Shown: piece by piece, positions 25,350 to 33,696 of the stretch
Layout: each line of letters opens with the position of its first letter
How positions within the stretch are numbered: the stretch's first letter is position 1
Source of the DNA: Phytomonospora endophytica
Lineage (GTDB): Bacteria > Actinomycetota > Actinomycetes > Mycobacteriales > Micromonosporaceae
DNA length: 64,000 nucleotides
Direction of reading: 5' to 3'
Assembly (NCBI RefSeq): GCF_014202425.1
Contig: NZ_JACHGT010000006.1
Span: 248,001 to 312,000, forward strand
Translations under genes and position numbers: made by a program
The notes under the pieces: generated by a model
The model's input: only the letters and a program-made list of their open reading frames with translations
The model's database searches: none
Told to the model about the DNA's origin: nothing

Positions 25350-25831
25350 ACCGCCGCCACACCGTCGTCGACAGCCCGATAGGGAAGCTGACCCTCGTCG
25401 GCGAGGACGAGGCCCTCGTCGGCCTGTACATGGAGGAGCAGCGCCACCACCCGGGCGAGGAGACCTTCGGCCCGCGCGACGGCGAGGGCTTCGACGACGC
25501 CGTCGCCCAGCTCGGCGAGTACTTCGACGGCGAGCGCACCCTGTTCGACCTGCCGTTGCGCATGCACGGCACGGACTTCCAGCGAAAGGTGTGGGAGGCG
25601 CTGCTGGACATCCCGTCGGGGGAGACGCGCACCTACGGCGACCTCGCCGCGATCCTGGGGCAGCCGACGGCGTCGCGGGCGGTCGGGCTGGCCAACGGGA
25701 AGAACCCGGTCAGCATCATCGTGCCGTGCCATCGCGTCGTCGGCGCCAACGGTTCGCTGACCGGGTACGGCGGCGGCCTGCCGCGCAAGCGGTTCCTGCT
25801 GGAGCTGGAGCGCGGGGGAGGGTTGTTCTAG
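25346..25831 (+). CDS. ogt: Methylated-DNA-[protein]-cysteine S-methyltransferase
   Basis: This 161-residue protein starts inside the stop of the Ada-AlkA gene (ATGA overlap). It carries the acceptor motif IIVPCHRVV with the reactive cysteine, the preceding helix GTDFQRKVWEALLDIPSGETRTYGDLA, and the Asn-hinge residues (GLANGKNP). It repairs O6-methylguanine by suicidal transfer of the methyl group. Translation is probably coupled to the Ada-AlkA fusion, giving one operon for alkylation damage. Confidence 0.95.
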   Translation: MNRRHTVVDSPIGKLTLVGEDEALVGLYMEEQRHHPGEETFGPRDGEGFDDAVAQLGEYFDGERTLFDLPLRMHGTDFQRKVWEALLDIPSGETRTYGDLAAILGQPTASRAVGLANGKNPVSIIVPCHRVVGANGSLTGYGGGLPRKRFLLELERGGGLF

Positions 25832-25859
25832 GCCGAGCGCGGCCGGGGCGGCGCCAGCG

Positions 25860-26168
25860 TCAGTCTCTGGGCCTCTTCACGATGAAGACGCCGGCATCGA
25901 GGTCGACGCCGTTCGGCGGGGCGCCGCTGTCCTCGTCCTCGCGCATCATCGCCGTCGAGCGACGCTGCTCCAGTTCGAGGTCCTTGCCGGGCACGACGGC
26001 GGCGTGCAGCTGGTCGAAGCCTGTCGCCGAGATCTGTCCCGCGCGCTTGCCCCCGCGCCAGGGGATCCACTTCGTGCGGCCCGCCTTCACGGCGATCTGG
26101 TCGAGGATCGCGAGAACGAACAGCAGCACCACGAGTCCGGGCAGGCTCATCGCGAACAACGTGCTCAT
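25860..26168 (-). CDS. DUF6191 membrane protein
   Basis: The ATG at 26168 has AGGAGA upstream. The 102-residue product has one N-terminal membrane span (LPGLVVLLFVLAILDQIAV) and a soluble tail with the family block ATGFDQLHAAVVPGKDLELEQRRSTAM and a Val-Asp-Leu-Asp-Ala-Gly end. DUF6191 proteins are frequent in streptomycetes and relatives with no known role. The frame continues upstream, but without a ribosome-binding site. It is divergent from the eCIS gene cluster. Confidence 0.8.
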   Translation of the reverse strand: MSTLFAMSLPGLVVLLFVLAILDQIAVKAGRTKWIPWRGGKRAGQISATGFDQLHAAVVPGKDLELEQRRSTAMMREDEDSGAPPNGVDLDAGVFIVKRPRD

Positions 26169-26355
26169 GATCTCTCCTTCAGCGATCGCTCTACTGAGGA
26201 TGGCAGAGTCCCGGCCCTGAAACGAGTGGGCAAACGGGCGGCCCGTCGGTGCTGCCCGAAGGGGCGATCGAGGCTGCTCCTCCGAGCGCGCCGCACGCCC
26301 TGACGTCGGCCTCTGTCCCGAGTCATAGTCCCAGGACACGGCTATGGGAGCGGCT

Positions 26356-27891
26356 ATGGCAATCGTTTGCCGTAATTGTGGGCGGCAGAATCCGGACGGC
26401 GCGCAGTTCTGCGCGAACACCGACTGCGGGGTGTTCCTCGACTGGGATCGCGGTGACGCGACACCCCCGCCCGTGCGCGGCGGGACCGACATTCCAAGAC
26501 CGAAGAGTGAGGCACAGCAGGTGGCCGCGGCGGCCAGCCTGTCCGAGAACATGCTGTCGGTGCAGCCCGGGGAGACCGTCCAGACGACCGTCACGGTCCA
26601 CAACGCCGGCAGCCAGGTCGAGGAGTTCGTGCTCCTGGTCATCGGCCCCGCCGCGGCCTGGGCGAGCGTCGAGCCCGAGCGTCTGTCGATCTATCCCGGC
26701 CAGCGCGCTGAGGCGATCGTCAGCCTCAACCCGCCGCGACGCCCCGAGACCGCGCCGGGCCACGCGTGGTTCACCGTCCGCGCCGCCTCGACCCTCCACC
26801 GTGGCCTCACCGCCGACGTGCAGGCGACCGTCGACGTCGGCGAGTACCGCGAGCTCATCGCGGCCCTCCAGCCCCAGCGCGGGAGCGGCCGCGGCTCCAC
26901 CCGGCACGCCGTCGAGCTGCTCAACACGGGCAACGTCGTCGAACCGGTCCGGCTCACCGGCACCGACCCGACCGGCAAGCTCCGCTTCGACCTCCCCGGC
27001 GGCGAAGAGGCCGTCCCACCGGGACCGCAGCGCTTCCTGTTTCACGTGAAACCACCGGGCAAGTTCTTCGGGGCGGCCCAGAACTACCCTTTCGCGGTCG
27101 TGGTGACCCCGCGCGACCCGTCCCCGCCGATCCGCCTGGACGGCGACCGCGAACTCGTGCCGTTCATCGCCGGCTGGGTGCCGAAGGTCGCCGCGGGCCT
27201 CGCGGCGGTCGCCGTCGTGGCCACCGCCGGTCTGATGTGGCTTAAGCCGATGCTCACCGCCGAGGCGATCCCCGAGATGTCGTCGTCGCCGAGCATGGCG
27301 CCGTCCGAGCGCGCGAAGGGCTCCGAGGGCGCCTCGAAGGAGCCCAAGAAAACCGAGACTCCTTCACCTACGCCGGAGCCGAAGCCCGAGTTCACACCAC
27401 CCGTCCTCAACCCCGAGGACTGCATCGACTACGACCCGAACGCGCTCACGATCGTCGACCTCGGCGCCGACGGCTGGCGCCTCGACGAGAACGGCACCCA
27501 CGCGCTCGTCGTCTTCGACAACCAGGCCGACGCGCAACTCGGCCTTGAGATCGCCCAGAAGCACGACCGCTACTGCTTCGTCGGACGCGGCAACACCCGC
27601 CCCGACCCGCAGCAGTTCATCTACGAGTACTGGCTCGGCGGCGGCACCGACGACAAGGAGTACACCGAGGGCAACTGCGTGACCTACGACAACAGCGAGG
27701 TCCGCTACGAAGCCAGCGGCGACGCCTGGGGCGTCTACGCGGCGGAGCAACCGCTGCTCCTCCTCGACAACGAGACCGACGCCCAGAACGCCGTCACCCT
27801 CGCCGAGGCCTACACCCGGATGTGCTCGATCGGCACGTGGAACACCCGCGCCGACCACTACGCCTATCAGACGTACTTCTGGCTGCCCTGA
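26356..27891 (+). CDS. Bitopic zinc-ribbon/Ig/tandem-domain membrane protein at head of eCIS cluster
   Basis: The product has 511 residues (ATG at 26356; GGGAG is 8 bases upstream). It starts with a four-cysteine ribbon (C5, C8, C19, C24), then two Ig-like modules (about 68-262) and a single membrane span at 276-296. A Pro/Ser/Lys-rich linker (300-350) follows. The tail is a tandem pair of homologous domains (about 356-428 and 441-511), each with two cysteines about 50 residues apart and a DNxxDAxxxxxLA core. The N-terminus should be cytoplasmic and the tail outside. By position and topology it could be an eCIS membrane adaptor like CisA of Streptomyces; that is inference, not homology shown here. 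Confidence 0.75.
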   Translation: MAIVCRNCGRQNPDGAQFCANTDCGVFLDWDRGDATPPPVRGGTDIPRPKSEAQQVAAAASLSENMLSVQPGETVQTTVTVHNAGSQVEEFVLLVIGPAAAWASVEPERLSIYPGQRAEAIVSLNPPRRPETAPGHAWFTVRAASTLHRGLTADVQATVDVGEYRELIAALQPQRGSGRGSTRHAVELLNTGNVVEPVRLTGTDPTGKLRFDLPGGEEAVPPGPQRFLFHVKPPGKFFGAAQNYPFAVVVTPRDPSPPIRLDGDRELVPFIAGWVPKVAAGLAAVAVVATAGLMWLKPMLTAEAIPEMSSSPSMAPSERAKGSEGASKEPKKTETPSPTPEPKPEFTPPVLNPEDCIDYDPNALTIVDLGADGWRLDENGTHALVVFDNQADAQLGLEIAQKHDRYCFVGRGNTRPDPQQFIYEYWLGGGTDDKEYTEGNCVTYDNSEVRYEASGDAWGVYAAEQPLLLLDNETDAQNAVTLAEAYTRMCSIGTWNTRADHYAYQTYFWLP

Positions 27892-27929
27892 GTGCCTGTT
27901 CGGGCACCTAACGATTCCCTCGCACACGG

Positions 27930-27948
27930 TCCGGCGGCTTCTGCCGGA
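27930..27948. other. Small hairpin between adaptor and sheath genes
   Basis: TCCGGC / GCCGGA with a 7-base loop, in the 111-base gap before the sheath gene; a second short stem GTGCC/GGCAC lies at 27892-27907. They may reduce read-through or flank a sheath promoter. Confidence 0.35.
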
Positions 27949-28002
27949 TCGGGGGGACGCACCGCACGATCAACGCGAGGACACCTAGACGCAGGAGGCA
28001 GC

Positions 28003-29529
28003 ATGCCTACGTACTTGTCGCCAGGCGTGTACATCGAGGAGCAAGAGGCCGGTTCACGGCCTATCGAAGGCGTGGGCACCGCGGTGGCCGCGTTCCTCGG
28101 GTTCGCAACGCAGGGCCCGTACAACACCCCAACCCTGGTGAGCAACTGGAGCCAGTACACGCAGCTCTTCGGCGACTTCGCGCCCGACTGCTACCTGGCC
28201 CACGCGGTGTACGGGTACTTCCTCAACGGCGGCGGAAACTGTTATGTCGTGCGCATCGGGGGCAACGGCTCGACCGGGGACGGCGCGCCGGAGGTTTCCG
28301 GGCCGCAGGCGATCGTCGGCAACTACCGCGTGAAGGGCAAGGCACTGCCGCCCGGCTCGCGCGTCGCCGTCGAGTTCGCCGACGCGACCGGCGAAGGAGC
28401 GCCCAACGACCGCTTCACCATCAAGGTCAGCCGCGACGACCGCGTCGTGGAGACCTTCGACAACGTCACCTTCAAGCGCGGCAAGGAGAACGCGGTCAAG
28501 GTCGTCGCCGAGCAGTCGCAGGTCATCACGCTCGAAGAGACCGCGACGGTCACCACGGCCCCCGCGGCCGGGACCGTGCAGCTCGTCGAACCCGCCGCGA
28601 CTCCGGCGCTGCCCGCGCAGATCGTCACCGACGACTACGTCGGCGACGCGTCCGACCGTTCCGGCGTCGGCGGCCTCGAAGCCATCGACGAGGTCACCAT
28701 GGTCGCCGTGCCCGACCTCATGAGCGCCTACCTGCGCGGCGCGGTCGACCTGGAGACGGTCAAGGCCGTCCAGCTCGCCGTCATCGCGCACTGCGAGATG
28801 ATGGGCAACCGCATCGCCGTGATCGACCCGCCGCCGGGGATGAACCCCCAGCAGATCAAGGACTGGCGCGTCGACCTCGCCGGCTACGACTCGAAGTACG
28901 CCGCGCTCTACTACCCGTGGGTCAAGGTCTTCGACCCCGCGACCGGCACCAACGAGTTCGTGCCGCCGAGCGGCCACATGTCCGGCGTCTGGGCCCGCAC
29001 CGACGCCGCGCGCGGCGTGCACAAGGCGCCCGCGAACGAGATCGTGCGCGGCGCGGTGATGCTGGAGACGCACCTGACCCGCATCGAGCAGGAACTGCTG
29101 AACCCGATCGGGATCAACTGCATCCGGGCCTTCCCCGGCCGCGGCATCCGGGTATGGGGAGCGCGGACCCTGTCGAGCGACCCGGCGTGGCGCTACCTGA
29201 ACGTCCGCCGGCTCTTCAACTACATGGAGGACTCGATCCTGCGCGGTACGCAGTGGGTCGTGTTCGAGCCGAACGACGACGCCCTCTGGTCGAGGATCCG
29301 GCGCACCATCAGCGCCTTCCTGGTCAACGAATGGCGCAAGGGCGCCCTGTTCGGGCTCACCCCCGACGAGGCCTTCTACGTCAAGTGCGACCGGGAGACC
29401 AACACCGCCGAGAGCATCGACGCCGGGCAGGTCATCTGCGAGGTCGGGGTGGCGCCGGTGAAGCCGGCCGAATTCGTCATCTTCCGCCTGTCGCAGTTCT
29501 CCGGCGGTGTCAGCGAGGTCTCCGAGTAA
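28003..29529 (+). CDS. eCIS contractile sheath protein
   Basis: The ATG at 28003 has AGGAGG 6 bases upstream, so the longer open frame is ignored. The 508-residue protein begins MPTYLSPGVYIEEQEAGSRPI, the phage/eCIS tail-sheath start. It has NCYVVRIGG, a mid-domain of about residues 100-210, and a C-terminal core with NPIGINCIRAFPGRGIRVWGARTLS, YLNVRRLFNYMEDSI and ending FRLSQFSGG. The sheath assembles around the tube and contracts to drive it through a membrane. One sheath gene only is seen here. It heads a long run of structural genes in the same direction. Confidence 0.97.
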   Translation: MPTYLSPGVYIEEQEAGSRPIEGVGTAVAAFLGFATQGPYNTPTLVSNWSQYTQLFGDFAPDCYLAHAVYGYFLNGGGNCYVVRIGGNGSTGDGAPEVSGPQAIVGNYRVKGKALPPGSRVAVEFADATGEGAPNDRFTIKVSRDDRVVETFDNVTFKRGKENAVKVVAEQSQVITLEETATVTTAPAAGTVQLVEPAATPALPAQIVTDDYVGDASDRSGVGGLEAIDEVTMVAVPDLMSAYLRGAVDLETVKAVQLAVIAHCEMMGNRIAVIDPPPGMNPQQIKDWRVDLAGYDSKYAALYYPWVKVFDPATGTNEFVPPSGHMSGVWARTDAARGVHKAPANEIVRGAVMLETHLTRIEQELLNPIGINCIRAFPGRGIRVWGARTLSSDPAWRYLNVRRLFNYMEDSILRGTQWVVFEPNDDALWSRIRRTISAFLVNEWRKGALFGLTPDEAFYVKCDRETNTAESIDAGQVICEVGVAPVKPAEFVIFRLSQFSGGVSEVSE

Positions 29530-29559
29530 CCCCCCAGCAGCAGAAAGGCAGGCGCGAAC

Positions 29560-30006
29560 ATGGCTCTTCCCGACCTTGACTCCTCGGTGGGTCACTCTTT
29601 CGGATGCGAGATCGACGGCATCGTCATCAAGCACATCACCGAGGTCAGCGGCCTGAAGATGGAACAGGACGTCATCGACCTCAAGCAGAACACGATGGAC
29701 GGCAAGTTCGTCATCAAGAAGCTCCCGGGCCGCCCGAAGGCCGGCGAGGTCACCCTGACCCGCGGTCTGACCGGCGACAACAGCTTCGAGAAGTGGATCG
29801 AGTCGGCCCACTTCGGGAAGATGTCCGACGCCCGCAAGGGCGGCGCGATCATCGTCTACGACTACGAGGGCACCGCCATCAAGAGGTACACGCTGGTCAA
29901 CGCGTGGCCCAAGAGCCTTGAGATCGGCGCCCTCAAGGCCGGTGACACCTCGGTGCTGACCGAGAAGCTGGTGATCACCTACGAAGAGATGAAACCGGCC
30001 GCCTGA
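29560..30006 (+). CDS. eCIS inner tube protein (gp19/Hcp-like)
   Basis: This 148-residue T4 gp19-like tube protein contains SFGCEIDGIVIKHITEVSGL, RPKAGEVTLTRGLTGDNSFEKWI and the C-terminal VITYEEM. It would form stacked hexameric rings inside the sheath. It lies 30 bases after the sheath gene, and its stop overlaps the start of the next gene (TGATG). Confidence 0.95.
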   Translation: MALPDLDSSVGHSFGCEIDGIVIKHITEVSGLKMEQDVIDLKQNTMDGKFVIKKLPGRPKAGEVTLTRGLTGDNSFEKWIESAHFGKMSDARKGGAIIVYDYEGTAIKRYTLVNAWPKSLEIGALKAGDTSVLTEKLVITYEEMKPAA

Positions 30007-30452
30007 TGCGACGCTCCAACACCGCCACCCAGCAGCCGTCGTCCATCGTGGACGACGAGCCGGACGTTCCCGTCCGCGAGCAGATGCGCACCGAGTTCGC
30101 CTTCACCCTGCCACGCGGGTACGTCGACGAAGCCGGAACCGTGCACCGCAGCGGCGTCATGCGCCTGGCGACTGCCCGCGACGAGCTCGTCCCGCTGCGC
30201 GACGATCGCGTCCGGGAGAACTCGGCGTACCTCACGGTGGTGCTGCTGGCGCGAGTCATCACCAGCCTCGGCTCGATCACCGACGTTCACGTCGGTGTGG
30301 TGGAGAACCTCTTCGCCGCGGATCTGGCCTTCCTGCAGGACATGTACCGGCAGATCAACAGCGAAGGGCACACCCGGGCGGCGGTCCGCTGTCCGGAGTG
30401 CAAGCACGACTTCGAGGTGGACCTGTCGGGCAGCCGCCTGGGGGAATCATGA
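30006..30452 (+). CDS. eCIS tail-assembly chaperone-like protein
   Basis: This 148-residue protein has a beta start (MRTEFAFTLPRGYVDEAGTVHRSG) and a helical centre (LTVVLLARVITSLGSI, VVENLFAADLAFLQDMY), as in phage tail assembly chaperones. A CPECKHDFEVD zinc-knuckle-like CxxC lies near the end. The start overlaps the tube stop and its stop overlaps the next start (ATGA), so translation is coupled. It may help polymerise the tube or set its length; family assignment is by pattern only. Confidence 0.65.
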   Translation: MRRSNTATQQPSSIVDDEPDVPVREQMRTEFAFTLPRGYVDEAGTVHRSGVMRLATARDELVPLRDDRVRENSAYLTVVLLARVITSLGSITDVHVGVVENLFAADLAFLQDMYRQINSEGHTRAAVRCPECKHDFEVDLSGSRLGES

Positions 30453-30607
30453 CGTACGCGACCGACCGGCTGCACGCGGAGATCGCGTACGTCGCCTACC
30501 ACTTCCACTGGCGTCTCGACGACATTCTCGACCTGGAGCACGCCGACAGGCTCGAATACGTCAACCAGATCGCCGGTCTCAACACGCGGGTGAACGGGGG
30601 GCGGTGA
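30449..30607 (+). CDS. DUF6760 small eCIS protein
   Basis: This 52-residue protein (MTYATDRLHAEIAYVAYHFHW begins it) overlaps the previous stop by four bases. The helical block AYHFHWRLDDILDLEHADRLEYVNQI is typical of DUF6760 genes, which occur at this place in actinobacterial eCIS and phage-tail clusters, where phages have a second chaperone frame. The start of the next gene is 3 bases downstream. Confidence 0.75.
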   Translation: MTYATDRLHAEIAYVAYHFHWRLDDILDLEHADRLEYVNQIAGLNTRVNGGR

Positions 30608-30610
30608 ACC

Positions 30611-33241
30611 ATGCGGTGGCCCTGGAGTCGTGACAAGAGCGAGGAACGTGCGGCAGAGCCGCCGTCACCGTCGCCCGTTCCACCCCCACCCGTCGCGCGG
30701 CGGGACTGGCGGTCCATGCCGCCGGTCCAGCGCGTACTGGGTGCGCATCCGCTGGTCAACCCACCGCAGGACTTCGCGTCGGGTCTGACGACGAGGCAGA
30801 CGACGGGATTCCTGTCGCCGCTGGGGCACGCGGTCACGCCGGAGGCGCCGTCGGGCGTCGTCGAGGCGGTGCCGGTCCGCGGCGGGGACGTCACCGACCT
30901 GCCCGTCGTGCACGCCGCGCCGCCCGCCGCCGCGGGACCGAACGGTTCGTCGGTGGTGCAGCGCTGGTCGGACCCGTCGGGGATGTCGGTGCTGCGCTCG
31001 GTGAGCCCGGCCGCGCCGGCCGCTCCTGCCGGCGGCAGCACGGGTTCGGTGGAGACGCCGGAGCCCTGGAGCCTGCCGGTCGTCGAGGCGGCCACGCCCA
31101 GGCCGGAGCCCACGCCCACGCCCACGACTGTCGTCGAACCCGAGCCCATGCCGACCCCGGCCGCGCCCGTCGAGGCCCAGCCCGAACCCGAGCCGGTCGC
31201 CGCCATCTCGGAGTCGCCGACGCTCGGGTCGTCCGGCGACGCCGTCACATCGGTCGGCGGCACGTCCGGCTCCGGCGCCACCCCCGTCGGCGCCCCCATG
31301 ATCCAGCGCTCGACCGAAGCCCCGGCGATGCCGATCGTCGAGGCCCCGGCGGCCACGCCCACCCGCCGTCGCGGAGGGCTCGGACCGCCCCTGATCTCGT
31401 CCGCCGTGGACATGACACCGGCACCACTCCCACCGGCAGTGACCGAACAGATCGCCGCCCCAGCCTCCCCAAGGTCATTGCCGGTGGGGCAGACCGTGAG
31501 CAGGATCGCCGACGAGCAGGCGCCCACCCTCGGGACGGTCGAACCGGTCCCTTTGGCCGGCGACGGCGGCACCGGGACGCCGACCGCAACTGACGCCCCG
31601 ACCACCACCGCCGACACGCCGCCGCCGGTCGCGATGCCGGTCGTCGCCTCAACGTCGCCGACGGCCGCGACACCGACGGTTTCCCGCCTGGCCGCCGACG
31701 GCCCCACGCCGACCACCCCGAGCGCCCCGCCCGCCGAGACCACTCCGGCGATCACCGTTTCACGTGAAACGGACCCCACCACGCCGAGTTCGCCGACCAC
31801 GCCCGACGCACCCACGCTCGGCACGGTCGACCTGCCCGCCGTCTCGGCCGAACCCACGTCGGCACCCAGCGCGGCGACCAGCACCGGGTCGGGCTCCACG
31901 TCCTTCGCCGCGCCGATGGTCCAGCGCAGCACCACCACCCCGACGCCCACGAGCTCGCCGACGCCCACACCCGGCACCACGTCGGCGTCCCCGGCAGCCG
32001 GTCTGCCCGTCGTGGGCGCCACTCAGGCCAGCACCAGCTCGACGCCTTCCACCACCTCGTTCGCCGAAGCCGTTCCCGGGCCAGGGGCCGCCCATCCTCC
32101 TCCCACTTCTGACAGTAGAGAAGCGCCAGGCGTGGGTGGCGAATGGTCCGAACCACCCCTTGTGGATAACCCGCCGGTTGTGGACAACTTCGAGGCGCCC
32201 GTCGTCACCGCCCAGCTCATCGGCGACCGGCCGCTCACCAGCAGTGCGTCGGCGGACACGGCCTCGACCGCATCGGACACCGACTCTTTCGGCACCTTCG
32301 ACAGCGGCGAAAGCCTCGGCTTCAACGACGTCGGCACCGCCGGTTCCCCGGCGCTCCCACTCGTCGCCGGCTCCCCGGCCGCCAGCTCGGCGACGCCCTC
32401 GGTTCAGCGCGTGACGCCGACCCTCGCTGCCGCGCCGACAGGCTCATCATCCTCGGCCACGACGTCCGGCGGTGTCACGGTGTCGCGCTCGACCACACCA
32501 CCACCCGCCATGCCGACGGTCCAGACCGTCCCCACGCTCGGAGCGCCGTCGAGCCTCCCCACCGGATTCACCGGCAGCGGATCGTCGCCCTCGTTGAGCG
32601 GCCAGTCGGGCGGCTGGAACACCGCCTCGCCCATCGGCACCTCAAGCAACCTCTCGCCGGCCACATCGATCATGACGCTGGCCGTGCCAGGGGCCGCCCA
32701 TCCTCCTCCCACTTCTGACGGTAGAGGGGCGCCAGGCGTGGGTGGCGAATGGTCCGGACCATCCTCTGTGGATAACCCTCCGGTTGTGGACAACTTCACC
32801 GCGCCCGTCGTCTCCCGCATGGCGAACGGCAGCGCGCCGACCTACCCACGCCCAGCCTTCGGCGCCGTGATGTCCAACGGCACCAATGGCACCCTCACGC
32901 CCGCTTACCTCCAGCGCGCCACCGCCTCCGGCGCCGGGTCCTTCCCGACGGCCACCACCGCGGCATCCCTGCCGATGGTCGCCGCCCCCCCGCCGTCGCT
33001 GCCCCCGCCCACGCTCGTGCAGCGCGTCGATGAGGCACCACCCCCCGAGCCGCCGCCCGCCGCCCCGGCCGAGCCGGCGCCCGCGGCCAACGCCTCCACG
33101 CCGGCCGCCGCTGCTCCGGCGGCCGGCGCGGAGCCGACCGAGCTGCTCGCGAAGTTGTACGACCCGTTGCTGCGGCGACTGCGCGCCGAACTGCGCATCG
33201 ACCGCGAGCGCCGGGGCGCCCTGACCGATTTGTGGCACTGA
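30611..33241 (+). CDS. Long Pro/Thr/Ser-rich eCIS protein with repeated VQR motifs
   Basis: The protein is 876 residues and almost entirely low complexity (Pro, Thr, Ser, Ala, Val). It holds seven [V/I/L]QR motifs (at about 39, 116, 231, 437, 598, 767, 803) and several VSR motifs. Recurring PTLG and (L/M)PVVxA modules suggest an expanded repeat. Only the end is ordered-looking: a basic helix ELLAKLYDPLLRRLRAELR (residues 844-862), then IDRERRG. Two 108-base DNA repeats lie in frame (residues about 490-526 and 693-729). No tape-measure protein is otherwise seen, so this may be a disordered length or cargo-related factor; function is unknown. Confidence 0.8.
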   Translation: MRWPWSRDKSEERAAEPPSPSPVPPPPVARRDWRSMPPVQRVLGAHPLVNPPQDFASGLTTRQTTGFLSPLGHAVTPEAPSGVVEAVPVRGGDVTDLPVVHAAPPAAAGPNGSSVVQRWSDPSGMSVLRSVSPAAPAAPAGGSTGSVETPEPWSLPVVEAATPRPEPTPTPTTVVEPEPMPTPAAPVEAQPEPEPVAAISESPTLGSSGDAVTSVGGTSGSGATPVGAPMIQRSTEAPAMPIVEAPAATPTRRRGGLGPPLISSAVDMTPAPLPPAVTEQIAAPASPRSLPVGQTVSRIADEQAPTLGTVEPVPLAGDGGTGTPTATDAPTTTADTPPPVAMPVVASTSPTAATPTVSRLAADGPTPTTPSAPPAETTPAITVSRETDPTTPSSPTTPDAPTLGTVDLPAVSAEPTSAPSAATSTGSGSTSFAAPMVQRSTTTPTPTSSPTPTPGTTSASPAAGLPVVGATQASTSSTPSTTSFAEAVPGPGAAHPPPTSDSREAPGVGGEWSEPPLVDNPPVVDNFEAPVVTAQLIGDRPLTSSASADTASTASDTDSFGTFDSGESLGFNDVGTAGSPALPLVAGSPAASSATPSVQRVTPTLAAAPTGSSSSATTSGGVTVSRSTTPPPAMPTVQTVPTLGAPSSLPTGFTGSGSSPSLSGQSGGWNTASPIGTSSNLSPATSIMTLAVPGAAHPPPTSDGRGAPGVGGEWSGPSSVDNPPVVDNFTAPVVSRMANGSAPTYPRPAFGAVMSNGTNGTLTPAYLQRATASGAGSFPTATTAASLPMVAAPPPSLPPPTLVQRVDEAPPPEPPPAAPAEPAPAANASTPAAAAPAAGAEPTELLAKLYDPLLRRLRAELRIDRERRGALTDLWH
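32081..32188 (+). repeat. Dispersed 108-bp repeat, copy A (inside eCIS gene)
   Basis: Starts CCAGGGGCCGCCCATCCTCC and ends with two DnaA-box-like sites: TGTGGATAA (32161-32169) and TGTGGACAA (32179-32187), starts 18 bases apart. It is translated in frame as part of the Pro/Thr-rich protein (GVGGEWSEPPLVDNPPVVDN). It differs from copy B at about 8 of 108 positions. Confidence 0.85.
32687..32794 (+). repeat. Dispersed 108-bp repeat, copy B (inside eCIS gene)
   Basis: Same element and frame as copy A, 606 bases further on. The DnaA-box-like sites are TGTGGATAA (32767-32775) and TGTGGACAA (32785-32793), again 18 bases apart. Confidence 0.85.
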
Positions 33242-33254
33242 GAGGAGTCCTCCA

Positions 33255-33695
33255 ATGGCGCTAGCAGACACCGAAGCGGTGGCCGTGTGTTTCGTCGTGA
33301 AGATCGACGACGAGAGCCTCGGGTCTTTCAACTCGTGCGACGGCCTCGGCTGTGAGTTCGTGATGGAACAGCGGGAGGAGGGCGGGAACAACTCTCAGGT
33401 ATGGCAGCTTCCGACACGCATCAAGTACTCGAACGTGAAACTCAGCCGCCCGGTGACCAAGCAGAGCACGAAGATCACGCAGTGGTTCGCCAGCATGGCC
33501 AACGGGGTGAAGCGGAAGACCGCCACGATCGAGGCGAGAACCCTCGAAGGCACGGTCATCACGCGCTGGGCGCTCGTGGACGTCGTCCCGGTCCGCTGGA
33601 CCGGCCCGCAGCTGACGGTCGACTCCCCGAAGATCGCCACCGAGACCCTCGAACTCGCCCACCACGGCTTCCTCGCGCCCGGAGCGGGAGCCTGA
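33255..33695 (+). CDS. Second tube-like protein (gp19 family, tube initiator candidate)
   Basis: This 146-residue gp19-fold protein (FVVKIDDESLGSFNSCDGLGCEF, VKLSRPVTKQSTKITQWFASM, ATETLELAHHGFL) differs clearly from the main tube gene. In eCIS particles such paralogues form the first ring(s) between hub and tube. GAGGAG lies just after the upstream stop. The LysM gene starts one base after its stop. Confidence 0.9.
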   Translation: MALADTEAVAVCFVVKIDDESLGSFNSCDGLGCEFVMEQREEGGNNSQVWQLPTRIKYSNVKLSRPVTKQSTKITQWFASMANGVKRKTATIEARTLEGTVITRWALVDVVPVRWTGPQLTVDSPKIATETLELAHHGFLAPGAGA

Positions 33696-33696
33696 C

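Noticed and set aside
23315-25831. 838-codon ORF that ends at the Ogt stop
   Set aside because: Only its last 161 codons are Ogt; upstream it is out of frame with the Ada-AlkA gene and Arg/Pro-rich. The ATG at 25346 is the real start.
30496-32022. 508-codon - strand ORF opposite the Pro/Thr-rich gene
   Set aside because: It is the Gly/Val/Ser-rich shadow of repeats in the + gene, which lies in a tightly overlapping + operon.
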